The notes under the pieces are model-generated. The model saw only the letters and a list, made by a program, of their open reading frames with translations, searched no databases and had not been told where the DNA came from. Of a DNA stretch of 64,000 bases, positions 32,961 through 46,009 are shown in pieces (the first letter of the stretch is position 1; each line of letters starts with the position of its first letter). Source of the stretch: Isoetes taiwanensis (Eukaryota; Streptophyta; Lycopodiopsida; Isoetales; Isoetaceae). The translations under genes were made by a program, and so were the position numbers. The stretch spans positions 15,661,203 through 15,725,202 of the forward strand of contig JAJEKV010000001.1 in NCBI GenBank assembly GCA_021234155.1, read 5' to 3'.

Positions 32961-35900
32961 CATGGTACAGCCAGCGTCTATGCTACAGGTGATGTCAACC
33001 ATATCTTCCAAGTCTTGTGAAAGAAATCGACATCCAAAGCTACTTAAATGCAACCCCAAATTATAGGTAAAGTTAGTGTATCTCAGCTAGGTAGGACCCT
33101 CCTTGTTCAAGTTCCCCTTGCATAGATACTTGTTCCCCGCCAATCCTTCAAGTAGTACTTAGTTTATGTCCCCAACATCGTACAAGTACTTGACTAACAA
33201 GGCCAGAGACTACCGACTATTACGGTCCCCGACAAATTAACAAAAAGATTCAAGTACTTCTTTACAATCAGCCTAGCTTGCTATTCTTATCCCACCGCCG
33301 AGAACCGTGATGGGGCAACCTCTACCTCCAATGGAGGTGTAGACCCTCTATAGCCGAAAGCAAGAGGAAGAGTAAATAAGCAGTACTTCAACAGAAATGA
33401 AGCAAGAGAGGATGAAGAAGAGCTCCACACGGCGATACACCGAGTCAATTCTACCTAAGAACGGCCAAGGAGAGCAGGAGCTGATCACTTCGAAAGCGAC
33501 AGCCAGGTAATGAAAGTTGTTCCCCCACTGGCTAGGGCATCACGCCTAGCCGCCCCTATCATCATCGACGGAGAGGAGTATCTACCTCACGACATCCGTA
33601 ACCTTCCCCGACGCAGGAGAGGGAGCTCAGTTGGACTAATCGCCCACCCGCGGGCGGACTGACGATTTCATCAACCGAGCCTCACTTCCGCCAAGTGAGG
33701 AGTCCGGCCACTCACGTGGGAGACGACCTCGATATCCGTGCCTACAGCAAAGATCGTGCAATTGATGGACGAGCGAGCTGCCGCCAACAGAGAGGAGTTC
33801 CTCGCCTCCAAGAACGATGGGATCTCGCGGGAAGACCACGGTAGCATCCTAATGCCGGTCCTTCGATATCACCCTCGCCAAAAAGGAGAATCACCCCGTG
33901 AGTGCCCGACCGCACAATTGAAGACTCATGCGGGAGCCCACCGGTTGAGGTCGCATTTAGTACGCCGGGCGGCAATGTAGCCGGAGGCCGCCGAAGCGAA
34001 GCTTTCGCGACACACAAACGCACATGTGTCGCCGATACTACTTACCAGCCGCTGATGGATGGGAGAATATGTAATTCAATCGCGAAGTTCAGTCCTGTGG
34101 GCTTAAGAAGGAGTGTTTATGCCGATTGCACTATCGTGCTCTGCAGCATGCCTCTAATAGCAACAAATGCTCACTATGTTGTCTTAGTCAAGAGGGCAAT
34201 GGCACTTGACCTTCTTCTCGACTTCTCACATACCCCAATCGACGCCAGCGAGATTATAGCACCGCGCCCTTACATCCGACAAGCAGAGTAGAAGACCTGG
34301 TGAGAGCTATCCGTGGGAGTGTCACAGCAAGATCATCAGGAACTTGGGTCACTCCTAAGAGGGCCGCCCAAGTTAAGAAGTTTTGAAGAACTGCCTTATC
34401 ATGCATTTCAAGACTAGTTAGACTTTTGATCCCGAGACTTTTTGGTATTTAAAATATTATATGATATATAAATATACCTGGGCCGCGACTTTTAAATGTT
34501 TCTCATATGATGTATTTTGCCCCACAATTATGTCTCAACAAACATAAACAATGCAAGAAGAACAAATGGAACTAATCATATAGCCATGAATTGCGGTATG
34601 TACTAGAGGACTAAGCTGCCAGGGAACGCATAAATCATGTAGACTCATAGAAGAGCAACCCCGCCTGCACTACCCCCAAGAAGAAACCTATTTGAAGATA
34701 GAGAACCCATGACCCCAGAGGAGGAGAGATAGCGCCAGATGAGGACAGACCTCGGGAGATAAAGGCACATCAACCGCTAAGCAGAGTGGGGTTCGTGTAA
34801 TGCTCAAATACGTAAAGAATAGCTCGTGAGGGAAGGAAGGGACAAGAAGAGGAGCAAGAAGGAGATCCCCAGTCCGAATCTTTCCCACTCAAGTTCCAGA
34901 CTCGCATCTCTAATTCGAGGGAAGAGGAAGAACAAAGCTCAGAACGCACGATGGAAGGCAGAGAGGAACTTTAGGGGACTACAAAGAGATTCAGGGCCTC
35001 CACTACTGTAAGAAGGTAGATTCAGACTGGCAATGTATGGAAGACCCGAAACTGGAAATGCCGGGGAGAACAAAGTCGATCATGAGGTATGGCTGGACTA
35101 AATGATGAAAATGAAATGCTTATGGCATGAAGGATAAGGACAAAGGCAGAGTTGCAAATAGCCAACTTGAAAGGAGCTGCTCGATTTGTAAGGTTATGCA
35201 AAGCACACCGCTTAAGCAGGATGCTTGTGTTCAGAAAAAGTTTGCTAAAGCCTTCGTTACCATTACGCCCAAGGGAACATAGTCCCAAAGATGATGCAGC
35301 ATGGTTAAAGTTGTTAGCGCAAACAAATCAGCCTGTAAATATACAAGAATTCATTAGGCTAAGGCCAGAGGCAGCTCTGGGTTGGGAGAGCAGCTACAGA
35401 GAAAGCTATATTGAGGGGTTGAATATGAGATCCAAGAAGCTTGTGAGGGCACAAAACCCTAGGACAAGATCGGGTTTAACCAAGGCTATAAGCTTGTGTG
35501 GGTCAGACCTCTCGCATTAGCGGCACAAGTATACTCGTGAGAAAGGCTATTAAAGAAGCTATACCCTGTGGGCAGCCAGTCTGTGTCCAGCTAGAGCCCC
35601 ATATGGTGGGAACCGGGAAGGTTACAGAGAAGAAGGTGTATCCTTCAAGCGCGACAAGGTGAGAGGTCAAACTACCCAAAGCAAAGGTAATCCTTTTTGT
35701 GTTTATGCCTGCGAAAAGAGGCGGAGTGCATAAAAGCAGCTGCTCAGGTGCTTCCAGCTGTACTACAGGACGTTGAAATTGTCCCTACGCCATGAGTGCA
35801 GCTCTAGCGAGTTGGGAGATTGCACCGCCGACGCATCTACTTTAAGAGGCCCGCTGCATCACATCCGTGGTGAGTGTCACATCTTTGCTTCGCAATAGAT

Positions 35901-36230
35901 ACGTGAGCAAGCAGAGAGCCAAAGATAAGGTATTTCCACGTGAAGGGCTAAAGCAAGTCCTCTATAGTCTTGATAGACTCGTGAAGTAGCCATAACTTTG
36001 CATCCCCGTAATGAATTCAAATGTTGAAGTTGAAGCCAAAGTCAAAACCTGCCAAGACCAAGCATTTTGTAGCAAGTGCAGTAAGGCGTACGGGCGGCAA
36101 GAGAATTAACTTCACATCTACTCTGCCAGTGGATTACCATCCGCATGGGGGCAGAAGCAATGGCAGCAAGGACTTGGATCATAGGAATGGAGTGTTCCAC
36201 AGCAAGGGCCATTATCGATCGTGGAGTTTT
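32961..36230 (+). pseudogene. Presumed gag/protease part of the large element, not resolvable
   Basis: Coding-like pieces in changing frames are present, for example KIVQLMDERAAANREEFLAS near 33750 and a basic ORF at 35152-35520. Neither a CCHC zinc knuckle nor a DSGA protease motif could be read. Position before the RT makes gag and protease the expectation. One of the ORFs could be unrelated inserted sequence. Confidence 0.3.
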
Positions 36231-36239
36231 AAGGTGACC

Positions 36240-39200
36240 TTCCCAACGCCGACGGCAAGATCATTGAGATAATGTAAAGGAAGTTGTTCCCATCATGCAA
36301 GTGTATGTCTTCAAACGGCCGCTCAAGTGCATCAAGAGGAGCAAGTGGTAGCTACATCCTTCAAGCTTGAGATTAGTGAGCCGAATCGAAGGAAGCAAAG
36401 AAGACAATGTACTCAAAGAAGTTGCCGGGCGCAAGTAGCTGTCGGACACGGAGTTCCATGATCTCTTCCCGTATGAGATCAGCAGCCCTCCTTATAGGAG
36501 TCGAAAAGCAGATAGCACTCAACCAGGAACAACAAAGCCAACAAGCAAGGCTCCATAGAATGACAACGCCAGGAGTTGCTCCGAGTCAAGAAGTACAAGA
36601 GAGCCGCCGATCAGGTTTCATTAGACCAGTGTCTCGGCCGCTTGGAGTTTCCATTCTTTTGTCAAGAAGAAGGATGGATCTTTGAGGATGCATGACTATA
36701 GAGACAGCTGAATAAGCACACCATTAAGAACAAGTATGCGCCTGGATCGACGCATCGGATGGATCAGCTCCAAGGTGCAAAAGATCTTCTCCAAAATTGA
36801 CTTAAGGTCGCTATCATCGACAAAGATAAAGGAAGAAGATATCCATAAGACCGCCTTTCAGACCCGTATGGGCAATTCGGCGAGTTCACGCGAATGCCTT
36901 TTGGCTTATCAATGCCGCGCAGAACGCTCATGAGGCTCATGAACGAGCATTCGTGAGTTCCTGACACCTTTGGTGATTGTGCTCTTGACCATACTTGGTG
37001 TATAGCAGATCCCTGAAGAGCACGCATAACACTTGAGAAGAGTGCTGTGAAAAGTTGAAGAGGCAATTCGCCAGGTCAGCCAAGTTGTCGGCGCCACTTC
37101 GCACGTAAAAGGTGGAGTATCTAGGTCATGTGATCTTCACAGAAGGCATCTCAAATGCATCTCAAGATTGAAGGCCGCCATTCGGCCGGGCGCCAAGAAT
37201 GCGTATGAAGTCGTGGTTTCGCCTAGCGGTGTACTACAGAAGTTCGCTGGGAAGAACTTTTACAAGATAGCAGCCCCGCTAATGCACTGACGAAAAGGTA
37301 GAAGGTGAAAGATTGCAGAGCATTGGCACAAGAAAGCCTGCTAAAAGGGGTTTGGAATCGCTGAAGGAAGCTAACAAATGTTCCCCGCCTTAACCCCCCG
37401 CCGACCCGAGAAAGATAAGCTTGTAGCAACAGATGCAGTAAGATAGCCGCATTGTGTGCAAAGGCGGCGCAAGAAGAGTGCAGGTAGCCGCGATGATTCG
37501 TGAAGATGAACTTATCGTAGACGCCGCTTACCCAACGACGCATCGAGTTGCTTAAGGCTGTCGCAGCATGAATAAGGAGGCATTCTGGGAAGGAAGTTCC
37601 ACTGGATACCGTAATTAATGTAGAAAGCCTCCTAATATACTGAACCACACCTCAATCCGAGGCAAAATGAGATGGATGGAGTTCCTCAAGAATATGACTT
37701 TGATATAGCTCCATGCTTCCGGGAAGCTCAACAATGTGGCAGCGGTATGCTTCAAGGCATCCCCTGACAACTAGAGTGCATTGTAATGCAATTTCCACGC
37801 CTCTCCAGCCAATTTGGTAAGAGAGGATTAAAGAGTCCTGCCAACGGATGTGGATTTCGTGGAAGTATGGGCAAAGCCTTCAAGGAGTGCCAGAAATCGA
37901 TAAAGAGCCGAGGCCTCTTTGCCATTATAAGAAGGAAGGCAACCTGTTATACCGAGCAAGAACAAGTTAAAGGCATCCTAATCATCAGGTAAGGAAGTTG
38001 ATCCTCCATGACATTAATGTTCTCAATAGCTGGCCACATGCGATTCATGAAAACATATTTCAAAGTAAGCGCAAAGAAATTTATTATTGGCCAAAGAATA
38101 AGAAGCAAATAGCCGCTACATCAAGGAATGTCACTATGCCAGCGCATCTAAAGCCGAGCAGCTCAATTCCAGGCATTAGAGCCATTAGCGCTAAACGCTA
38201 AGTGTGGGAGGTAATCAAAGATGGATTTCATCACAGATCTCAAGAACAAATGTGAGAGGCAAGGATGCCTTGATGGTAGTGGTTTAATGTTGTCGAAGAT
38301 GGTACATTTTGTGCCTTGCGTAACCGCCAGATACAGCCATGGATACAGCAAAGCTCTTCACCAAAAGAAAGATCTTCGTGCCTACGGTACGCCGCAGATC
38401 ATCTCCGGCGTGGATCCGGTTCATGAGCGCTTTTGGCAAGACCTCCTTTGCTAATGCATCCGCACGGTGCTATCCATGAGACGCATACCACCTCGCAGGA
38501 TGGGCCGACGGAGCGACCAACAGGATTTTAGAGGACATGCACTTAAACTGGCGTCTGAATAAGCAAAGTATGTGGGAAGAATTTATTCACTTCAGGAGTT
38601 TGCATACACAGCACCAAGGAATCATTTTAAATGTCGCCAAGCAGTGATCACTCTTCCATTTCGCTTATCGCTACTAATCCCGCATAATTTGGCACAACCT
38701 CGCGGTCAAAAAGTGGAAGTTTCGGCAGCCAGATGTTGGCCGATATGCGCAGCCTGTGGAAGAAGTTCGGGTTATCTCATAGCAAAAGAAGAAGTCGACA
38801 AAGAGCATCACGACAGCATCAACAAAGAAGAGAGTTCAAAGTTGGAGATGATGTTTGCCCAAGATCAAGGTGAAGCAGGCGGATCGAATTGCAAAGAAGT
38901 TGCCCAAGGGCTGGACCTTCGTATCAGTCAAGAGAGTAGGTAATCAATCCTACAAGCCAGATTTGCTCTTATACCTAAAGATTCATAAGGTCTTCCACGG
39001 AGTTTGTTGAAGAAGATACCCAAACCCACGTCTTGATTCGCCAACGCTTGTTGGAAAATGACTCGAGAGCAAATGGAGATAGTTCGCACTGATTCTGACA
39101 AAGCTTTCAAGAAAACGAGGAGATCGTAATTCTCCAAGATTTGTCAAGTGGAAACACTTACCAAGGAAGATGCGACGGTACCAAGAAAGATTTAGTAAAA

Positions 39201-39290
39201 GTAGTAACCCACGCCGCTTTATGGAGCAATGCAAGGTCGGCCTCAAGAAATCGGCTCGCATGTCGATTTGTGTAGGTTAATTCTGGTGTA
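36240..39290 (+). pseudogene. pol: Ty3/gypsy pol: RT, RNase H, integrase, chromodomain-like tail (frameshifted)
   Basis: RT, about 36400-37130: DLFPYEISS, KKKDGSLRM, KIFSKIDLRS, KEEDIHKTAFQTRMG and MRLMNE. RNase H, about 37220-37760: KNFYKIAAPLMH, LTPADPEKD-like and KMRWMEFLK. H2C2 zinc-binding region, 37990-38190: AGHM.FMKTYFK and YYWPKNKK. Integrase core, 38215-38560: MDFITDLK, MVHFVPC and GTPQIISGVDP. C-terminal part, 38830-39270: EFKVGDD, KKLPKGWTFV, LKIHKVFHGV and VKWKHLP, the last like the chromodomain of chromoviruses. The order is normal. Many one-base gaps prevent any continuous protein, and the catalytic YxDD is not readable. Confidence 0.8.
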
Positions 39291-40120
39291 GTTAAGATTA
39301 ATCTACGCGATGCCACCTATGCTGGGGTATGGGTCGAGCAAGCAGTTACCGCCATGATGGGACCACTACGTGATCTCTAGGGTAAAAATGCCAATGTAGG
39401 CATGACCTGCTTTCCGCTTGGGCAGTGGTAGATTAGAAAGTCTACTTCTCGTCTCCACGGAAGTAGACGCACTTCGAGAAAAGGAGGGGTCAAGGAATGC
39501 ATTTTATAGTGGAAAGCACCTTTAGCCCCATATATGCTTGTATTAGGAGAATCTGTCCTTCCACGCGAAGGGATCCTCCACGCCAAGTAAACTAGAGGTG
39601 TAGGCATGAGTTTATATAGGCATGTAGGCGCCGCCTTCATGCCATACGAAGATTCACCCTCTCACGCCGGAGATTAGCCATGCATCCATGCTGTAGATAG
39701 GTGGGTGGTCACTCATATAACCAAAATTTTATTTAATAATTAAAATGGTACTTTCCACCAAGAGGTGTCGACTGGCAGCGTGAGCTTCCTGGAAAGGGCA
39801 AGGAGGTCGGTTATTTAAGACTTGCAAACACAAATTTTGTTGGAATGTAAGTTGTAAAGGAATGAAGAGTGCCTCTTGACGCATCCTTAAATTTTGATAA
39901 ACTACCTGTAATTAAGTGAATTTTGGAGCAATCTGTTAGTAATGTTGTGAATTGATAAGTTATGTTATAATATAATAATGTGATATTGCCATAAAAAATA
40001 TTAATTTTAAGGTAATTTAATAAATGCGTGAGGAATTATAGTACATCGATGCACTCAAGTTGTTGCAAGTTAGGTTGATCCCAAGGTGGAGACCCACCTA
40101 CGCCGCTGACAAGATCATTT

Positions 40121-40134
40121 CAAGGTGGGGAGAA
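40121..40134 (+). other. Polypurine tract
   Basis: AAGGTGGGGAGAA lies immediately before the TG of the right LTR, as expected for the plus-strand primer of a Ty3/gypsy element. Confidence 0.8.
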
Positions 40135-41767
40135 TGACGCTTCCAGCGATGCGATAATGCCTCCAAAAGACGATACCGTGATCGTTGACACGCCAAGTAT
40201 TAACGCCTACCCAAATGACGCGGCACGCTTAGCTGCAGCCGTGAGTAGCCCTAGGGGTAATCCTACGTAAATAGTGGCTCATTAATGTGCACATTTTCCA
40301 ATGTACACACACGGGGGCACACATTTCCAAGTGACACTTCATGCCAAGTGGGCCACACCAGGTGTAATTAATGCGCACATTTTCCAATGTATACATAATG
40401 TGGGCACACATTTCCATGTGTGCACATTTAATACCGAATTTTAAAGGCAAGTGGGCCCATTTCCAATTATCCCACATGCCAAAGGATAATTGGAAACCCC
40501 AACTAACCCTTGTCTATATAGGGTAGGAAACCCACCAGCCCAATTTTCATTTTAGGGTTTTTTAGAACCTGGCTTTGGCTACCCCCAACAAAATTAAACC
40601 GCATCCCGCATCACTGAGAATTATCCTTAGTTTCCTTGATTCGAAGCCGCCTAGGATGGTCGAAGCCAGTCGTGAGGTATGTTCTCATGATCGTGTATTT
40701 GGCCCAATTAGATAGTCTAAACCTATTTTAGTCCTAGAACCAAAGAGGTTTAGCCGCTAGATTGGCTTGCAGCCCTTCAGATCTTTAGATAGCAGATTCT
40801 AACCAAAGAACCTAACTCTATGTTGTAGATTAGATCTAGTTCTTTAGTTCTCTCAGGAAGTATATGATGATGCATCTCTATGAACCTCTTTGTATTGGGA
40901 AGGGGTAGAGACCTAAAGTTTTGTATGGCGATGCCTCCTGTGAGGCAGCCTCTCTAGCACACCTAGATCTGCCCGGGTGGCACAAGAGCCACACCCCGAT
41001 GTGGGGTGAAGGCATGCATCGCCGGTAGCTGAGGTTCATGTCTCCGACTCTTGAACGTTCTCCGGGTGTAAGGCCTACCGGGAAACCATTGGGTGACTAG
41101 GTCTAATGCACATACCGCTGCGGTGGGCAAGCATGGGTTCGACACTGGGTGAGGTGGGTGAACATGACCTTCCATTGAGTTCGCACACGCAAGGCCCCCT
41201 AGTCACCTCGGTAGTCAAAGATGTAGATCTCTCTCGAGGGAGTGATCCCCACCACCGGTCGAATCAAGATGAGCCCAGGAGTAGCCCTCTGGCTGGCATC
41301 CGCCGGCTTAAGGCCAGTCCCACACTTTCGCACCACTCGCAGTGTGCAATGTGAGGGGCTGATGAGTGGACAACCCAAGTCGTTCATATGCCACCAAATC
41401 CATTGCCAGCAGAATTCCGCTCCTCAAGTAATGAACTCTGAGACCTGCCGCCGGGTCACCCCGAGTCCGAGCTCGGGTAGGATTCCCTATGTGATGTCAG
41501 GGATCTTTGTCTATGCAGATAGGAGGACCATCCTGTGATGGCTGTCATATGATGTTGATGGATGTGCTACCCATACGTATGTTTACGCCCGGGCAGCCCA
41601 GTAGCCCTGAGGGAGACGGGTGTAATGACCCTTCCACTTTTCCCACCCGCAAATCCGCCACCGCTGCGTGTCATGTGTGGAGGGCCCCGTGATAAAGGAT
41701 GGAGCCGGTATGGGGATGAACCTCGCCTGTATATGCAGTGCACCGTATAATGCAGTAGGGGACTACA
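40135..41767 (+). repeat. Right (3') LTR
   Basis: It starts TGACGCTTCCAGC directly after the polypurine tract and ends GGGGACTACA, before TACCC. Collinear with 28699-30317 and more distantly with 3659-5195. It carries CTATATAGGG as its TATA box at 40514. Confidence 0.85.
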
Positions 41768-42190
41768 TACCCACTCATCTACCATTGCAGAAAAATCGCC
41801 GAGATGAATGAGAAGTATGGCCTATCGGAGGTTTTTTGTCGCTTTCATGCAGCCCATTCTAGAAATTGCATATTAATGATCCATTTGGAGATATAGTTGT
41901 CCCTAAAAACCCAACGGGGTTTTAACTCTGATAAGCTTATAGGCAAGTACACAAACCAAACATCTATATTAGCATTGTATTTTCTGGGTCCAAAGTTTTT
42001 CCAAGTTTTGGTAATTAGATATTCCCTTTATTTTTCTTCAGTGGTAGTTCGTATACGTGTGGCTACCCACTATCACCGCCAGGAAAACTACGAGATGAAT
42101 GAGAAGTTACCCATCGGAGGTTTTTGTCGCTTACGCGAAATCTCCATCCTAGAATTCGTATATTAATGATTCATTTGAGATATAGTAGTT
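41768..42190 (+). repeat. Remainder of the split tandem repeat plus one complete unit
   Basis: 41773-41897 and 42073-42190 both contain GAGATGAATGAGAAGT, ATCGGAGGTTTTT, GTCGCTT and TATTAATGAT.CATTTG. 41898-42065 matches 28540-28697. Thus one unit of about 280 bases was interrupted by the retrotransposon and the next is intact. A third, partial match (GAGGTTTTGGCGCTTACG) lies at about 28058. Confidence 0.75.
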
Positions 42191-43392
42191 GTTCATGTAT
42201 ATCTGAACGAAGCATTATAAGTGCATGTGCTGATATATGTCTACTTATGGTCGACGTGTTGAATTGTGTTGTCTATATGAGAAATACTATAGTGTATTAT
42301 ATATTGAGTTGTGTGTATGTCGAAATATGAAGGTACAAACGTACGACAGCACGTTTTGTTGTTATACATACATGTTTACACATATCTAAGTTTTTATGCT
42401 TTGATGTTTGTTTAATTACAGATTATTTTAAAGTCTCAGATTTTAAGTTTATTATTCTACTACTAACTACATAATTTTTCTTTAAAGTAAATAACTTTGA
42501 AATGCTGAATATGATCACTGACATCTTAGACTAATCAAGAATTGCTAAAATATATGGAAAGCAGATATTGAAGTTCTTTTTAAACTAAAATCACTTATGA
42601 ATAATGTTTTAGGATGATCATGATTTAGTGTATGCATAGTTAAAATGACATGTTTCTTTGTTGTATGTTGTTGTGTATATGTGTAACAAGTAAAGTTTGG
42701 TAGAGTATATTATTGGTAGAGTATATCTACTAATCAAAACTACGAAATAGAAGAAAGCAATAAAAACATGAATTTGATGTGGGTACTAGTGTGCATAATA
42801 TTGATAATGATGGAATAGAAAACTACGTGATGGGTAGTTTTGCATTTTTGTTATAAACTGTCAATGAATGAGTTTGTGTGTTGAATCAATTGATGTATTA
42901 ATATGAAGTACATTAGTAAATCCACTATTTGTAAATAGCATAAGTAATTTAGTCAGTTGTGTGGTGATGATTTGGTATTATGTGATGAAGTAAAAATTAT
43001 CTAGATGTTATGATATTTTTGAGCGTATGAGCATATATAAGGTATTAAGAGCACCATTATACCTTATAAGGTTATTATAATCAAGTTTGTGGTGTATGTT
43101 TTGATATATATAAAAGGTTATTGAGCATAGTTATTATATGGTTTGAGTTTATGATAATGTCGTGGCTATGGTCAGATTCAGGTTTTCGTATGGTTGGAGT
43201 CTTATTCGAAACCTTGGTAAGATTTATTAGTGATGATGGACATTTGTTGTGGTAGTTGTATTAACATCTCAATAGTTGGCCGTATTGCGTTAAATAAAGG
43301 CGAACATGAAGTTATGAGATAGTACTGAAGGTAAGCAGTTATAATGCCGTATGGCATTATGATGAAGTGTGAAAAGAAGGAATAAATGAAAT
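42191..43392. other. AT-rich intergenic DNA
   Basis: Long AT-rich stretch rich in TATG/GTAT words. I see no gene or RNA. Confidence 0.5.
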
Positions 43393-43505
43393 AATAGAAT
43401 AGAATAGAAGGGTTTTAGCATCCACAGAGACCCAACAACCTATGGGACCCAATACAAAGAGTGCATCAAAGTTATTACTATCCGAATTAAAAAACCCCTG
43501 TTCCG
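43393..43505 (-). mobile_element. Retroposon 3' end with (TATTC)n tail, copy 3
   Basis: AATAGAATAGAATAGAAGGG is followed by TTTTAGCATCCACAG, CCTATGGGACCCAATA and AAGTTATTACTATCCG. It is highly similar to the copy at 20751. Confidence 0.6.
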
Positions 43506-43574
43506 AAGGGTTTTCAGAGGGAAAACCATGGCAGCAATAAGAATGCCATGAAAATGTACACATGTACAAAATAT

Positions 43575-43665
43575 ACAAAACACATAACCATGCATCATGA
43601 GATGCATGTCAGGTGAGTGCTGTTGGACATAACCATGCATCATGAGATGCATGTCAGGTGAATGC
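43575..43665. repeat. Tandem duplication containing a palindrome
   Basis: CATAACCATGCATCATGAGA plus TGCATGTCAGGTGA occurs twice in succession, with a short spacer. Each copy contains the inverted repeat ATGCATC..GATGCAT. Confidence 0.85.
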
Positions 43666-46009
43666 ATATCCATGTCCTTTCCGGAGGCCATGCCGTGTCT
43701 CGACACCACAGCCCCAATATCATATGTAGGGGGTTGATTGGGTTCTAACGCCCAAGTACGTCCTGACCTATAATATGTGCAAAATTAAGGTGTATATCTA
43801 TCCTCAACGGCTCCTTACTTGAAAATGCTTAATAAAGTATTCTAGCATGGCTCCTCAGCCCCAAAGTATTGATCCATCTCAACTCTAAGACGAGTTCTCG
43901 TAGGATTGAAGCAAATATATGTTTACAGCGCGTATAAGGCGTGCTATTGCGGTGCCCGCCAGCAAGCTTGATGTGGTGCCAAGAATATGATATTAGCTTG
44001 ACCTCTTCATGTAAGTCACATCCCAGTATTAGCTCGGTGCTGACGTCAAGGTTGCTCGCTTTACATCCGCATTTGTTTGCACTCCTCAGATGCACCCTGC
44101 GTTCAACAATCGCTAAGGCTGAAGCCACTAAGCCCTCTTTGTCTTTCCAACGCATTCTCACATTGCGCCCCATTGCCAATGAAATATGAGAGAGACGAAT
44201 CTGCTACCGGGACACTCTTTTCTAAAGTAGACTATGTGGCTTATCAAGGTTGTCACATAAGAGCCTCCCCTGGAAGGATAGATAAGTGATGTTGAGTGAA
44301 CATAGTTGAAGTGTAAGTAGGAAGATACAAAATGTTATAAGAAAATATATGGTAAGAGTAAAGAGTATGAAGGTAGAGAAATCTAGAGAGAGAGTAATTA
44401 AAGAAGATGTGTAGTTGAAGAGATATGTGGAAAGAGTTGAGGCGAGAAATGATTAGATGTGTGTAATGGAGATATGTAAAGTAAAAGGATGAAGGAGTGG
44501 TAGAAGGATAAAGGATGCAAAGTGAGTTGTGTGTTGCTACTTGTGGTGATGATAAAATTGTGGTGTACTGTTATGGTGATAGTTATCGTGGCAGTGATGT
44601 GTGTGAATATGGTTATTATTATTTCTACAATATTATGATGCCACACATATGATAAAAGCATAAAGGTGTTGGAAATGTTATGCTAATGGGTTATTGCTCT
44701 ATGATAGTATTAAAAACAATAGTGGTGTTAATAGCGTATGCACAAGCAGCCGGTTTTTGTGTTTACTGTTGGATAAAAGGTAGTGTTTGTGACAATGTTT
44801 GATATGAAGATGGTTTTATAATGGTGTTGCAATGATATTATAATAATATTGGAGAAGGTGCCTATAATGGTGAGTGCTTATGGTAATGATAAACAACAGG
44901 TGAGCCAAATCTTGAAAGAATGATTGTGTTTATATTGTTGTTTGTGCTAGAAATGGTGGAGAAATTGTTGTTCAAGATTGTGTTTATACTGATGTCAATG
45001 GTATTATAATAGGAACATTTGGCCTATATGACCCAAATAAAAGGAGCAACAAACATATCACTGCCAAGATAAACACCCCCCCCCAACAAAAAAAAAAAAA
45101 AAAAAAACAACACCTTTCCTCCAACACTACAAGAGAATGATGGCTAAATATCAGAATAATCGTCAAATAGCCTTCATAAAACATAATCATACAGACCTTA
45201 TTCCCCGACGAATGCACCGACGAAGTTTTATATGACGCATTTAAACGCATTAATCGCCGATCATTAATAAGACATAGTCAGATGAATAGTCAATTGAATG
45301 TTCAAAAAATTAGTCGTTTAAATAGTCAAAAAATTCGTCGTTGTGTTAGTTAAATAGTTCGTCAGTTAATCAAATCAATAGTCAGAAAATTGATCATCGT
45401 ATTAGTCGGTTTATTAGTCAATGCAATAGTTAGAATATTGATCATTTTATTTAATAGGAATTGGTATTTTTCATATTGCAAATAAACGAAAGGAGCTCCA
45501 AGGAATCAAACCTTGGTTAAACCATTATCTCCAGTTATTCAAATAGATAAATAAATAGCAGCCTATGATGTGTGCAAAAGAACCAATATTTCAATTGCTC
45601 AGAAAGGAATTAACAAGATCAAACTTTAACTAATTATGATTACCTTGGTTGATTCGTGATGTTTCTTATCCAACGGGCATATATTCATTTTCTCACAAGG
45701 ATCTTGTTGTAATTTTTGTATATGGCAGAAAGATTATCGAGCGTGAATGTACAAGTACACATTTTCATCAAATCGAATTACACAAATCATAAGAATAAAG
45801 ACTCGGGTGAGAAAGGAATTAGATATATATTGATAAAAAAACAAACTTAGAAATTACAAGGCCTAGATGCGGCGATTTGATAAGGCTCATGCAACTAAGA
45901 TTCTAAAACAAGGAGTGATTGTCAGTGCTTGATGATCTTTAGAACATCATGGCCATTAGTATTTTGCTAAGCATTTGGAGTTGGTATGTTATTAAGCATT
46001 AGAAGCAAG
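43666..46009. other. Intergenic region with low-complexity blocks
   Basis: A 116-codon minus-strand ORF at 43829-44179 is present, but I do not recognise it. 44300-45000 is purine/GT-rich and repetitive. A C9-A19 homopolymer block sits at about 45068-45106. 45240-45460 holds a loose array of TAGTC words (see findings). Confidence 0.4.

Larger units (their letters stand above)
28699..41767 (+). mobile_element. Ty3/gypsy LTR retrotransposon, ~13 kb, degraded, with a possible nested element
   Basis: Two collinear LTRs of about 1.6 kb flank an internal region whose pol domains run RT - RNase H - H2C2 - integrase - chromodomain-like. That order is diagnostic of Ty3/gypsy, and the tail suggests a chromovirus. 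A polypurine tract precedes the right LTR, and TACCC flanks the whole. The reading frames carry many single-base gaps. A second LTR-like pair at 30.4-33.0 kb suggests a smaller element inserted just after the left LTR. The element landed in a tandem repeat unit. Confidence 0.85.

Noticed and set aside
33738-34291. Overlapping ORFs on both strands near 34 kb
   Set aside because: The region is GC-rich transposon interior with few stops in any frame; none of the translations shows a gag or protease motif.
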